DNA of 39,593 bases, from positions 1 through 39,593 of the forward strand of contig JAKLFY010000060.1 in assembly GCA_022710935.1 (NCBI GenBank), in the 5' to 3' direction. The notes beneath the pieces are model-generated. The model searched no databases and was not told the origin of the DNA. It saw nothing but the letters and a program-made list of their open reading frames with translations. How positions within the stretch are numbered: position 1 is the stretch's first letter; each line of letters starts with the position of its first letter. Positions 39,206-39,593 of the stretch are shown one piece after another. Made by a program: the position numbers and the translations under genes. This DNA is from Verrucomicrobiota bacterium. GTDB lineage: Bacteria > Verrucomicrobiota > Verrucomicrobiia > Limisphaerales > J093.

Positions 39206-39593
39206 ATGGAACGTATCCGGCCCATCGCCCGGCGCCTCGGCCAGGCCAGGTGGCTTCCCATCGCAGTGATCGGGCTGACGCTGGCGCTTCTGGGCGGCAT
39301 GACGTTCCTCGGCTGGCGAAAGGTGCGCGAGACAATCGGGCACCAAATCATCCACCGCGACGCCGAGGTCCTGCGCGAAGTGGCCACCCTCGAACAGATC
39401 GGCGCGGACTCCCCCGAGGCGTTGGCCGAGCAACTCGAAGACACCGCCGGCCAGCTCGCCCTTGCCCTCCGCCTCTCGCGGCTCCGCGAAGGGGTGCTCG
39501 CCACCCGCCTGTTCAGCCCCGACGGCGACTTCGTCAGCGCGGTGCCCGTCCTGGTGCGGGAGACGCGCCTCACCGAGACGGAAAGGGCCGCGC
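39206..39593 (+). CDS. Membrane sensor, probably a histidine kinase (3' end outside the window)
   Basis: The first 129 residues of a longer protein. A basic cytoplasmic N-terminus (MERIRPIARRLGQARW) leads into one TM (LPIAVIGLTLALLGGMTFLG), then a helical, Glu/Leu-rich extracytoplasmic domain (IIHRDAEVLREVATLEQIGA) that resembles a sensor/Cache-type start. The kinase domain is not visible. Its position after a response regulator and in the same direction suggests it is the partner kinase. The gene is cut by the right edge. Confidence 0.6.
   Translation, partial: MERIRPIARRLGQARWLPIAVIGLTLALLGGMTFLGWRKVRETIGHQIIHRDAEVLREVATLEQIGADSPEALAEQLEDTAGQLALALRLSRLREGVLATRLFSPDGDFVSAVPVLVRETRLTETERAA

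Overview
The window is high-GC bacterial DNA that looks like a Verrucomicrobiota genome or a close PVC relative, probably from a metagenome. The assignment rests on a PEP-CTERM protein, a CotH-type protein fused to an ECF-sigma-like region, several secreted proteins, and dispersed palindromic repeats between genes. It is inferred, because no rRNA or other phylogenetic marker gene is present. I see no tRNA, rRNA, CRISPR array or intact transposase gene.

Layout. 1-10.2 kb, minus strand: an FHA-adenylate cyclase, a TraB-like lipoprotein, a large secreted PKD protein, a PEP-CTERM protein, the sigma/CotH fusion and a secreted BSP-family metalloprotease. 10.5-17.6 kb: a TetA-like MFS pump converging on a four-gene efflux operon (DUF2892, TolC, adaptor, RND pump). 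18.3-20.8 kb: a membrane protein, an Asp/Glu racemase and a PAS-containing sigma-54 activator. 21.1-24.7 kb: a tightly overlapping operon behind a good sigma-54 (-24/-12) promoter. It has three NifX/NafY-like (orange-protein-like) cluster-binding proteins, a Cys-rich small protein, a DUF89 phosphatase and a CoA-binding protein. Four truncated genes lie among them (MBL-fold, porin, methyltransferase and MinD ATPase). 24.8-30.1 kb: a COG0731-type radical SAM enzyme, an ATP/ADP-translocase-family carrier, a CoA-disulfide reductase-rhodanese, and a CooC-type ATPase fused to half a methyltransferase behind its own sigma-54 promoter. 30.3-34.6 kb: a DUF4405 membrane protein and a DevBCA-like ABC exporter. 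34.7-39.6 kb: a compact sigma-54 two-component locus with two secreted proteins, a response regulator of the NtrC type, an outer-membrane barrel and the start of a membrane sensor.

How the genes fit together. Two sigma-54 circuits stand out. The first resembles the anaerobe-specific ORP (orange protein) system of Desulfovibrio: a PAS-type activator next to a sigma-54-driven operon of NifX-like and MinD/CooC-like proteins, here with DUF89, CoA-binding and persulfide-reductase-like neighbours. This suggests metal-sulfur cluster or sulfide-related physiology in an anaerobe. In the second circuit, two secreted-protein genes each have a -24/-12 promoter preceded, 129-171 bp upstream, by the same palindrome GGGGARTAYTCCCC, and the response-regulator gene lies between them. 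The repeated loss of the middle or 3' part of genes in the ORP-like region, while start/stop overlaps are preserved, is the main oddity. It is either real decay or rearrangement, or an assembly artefact.
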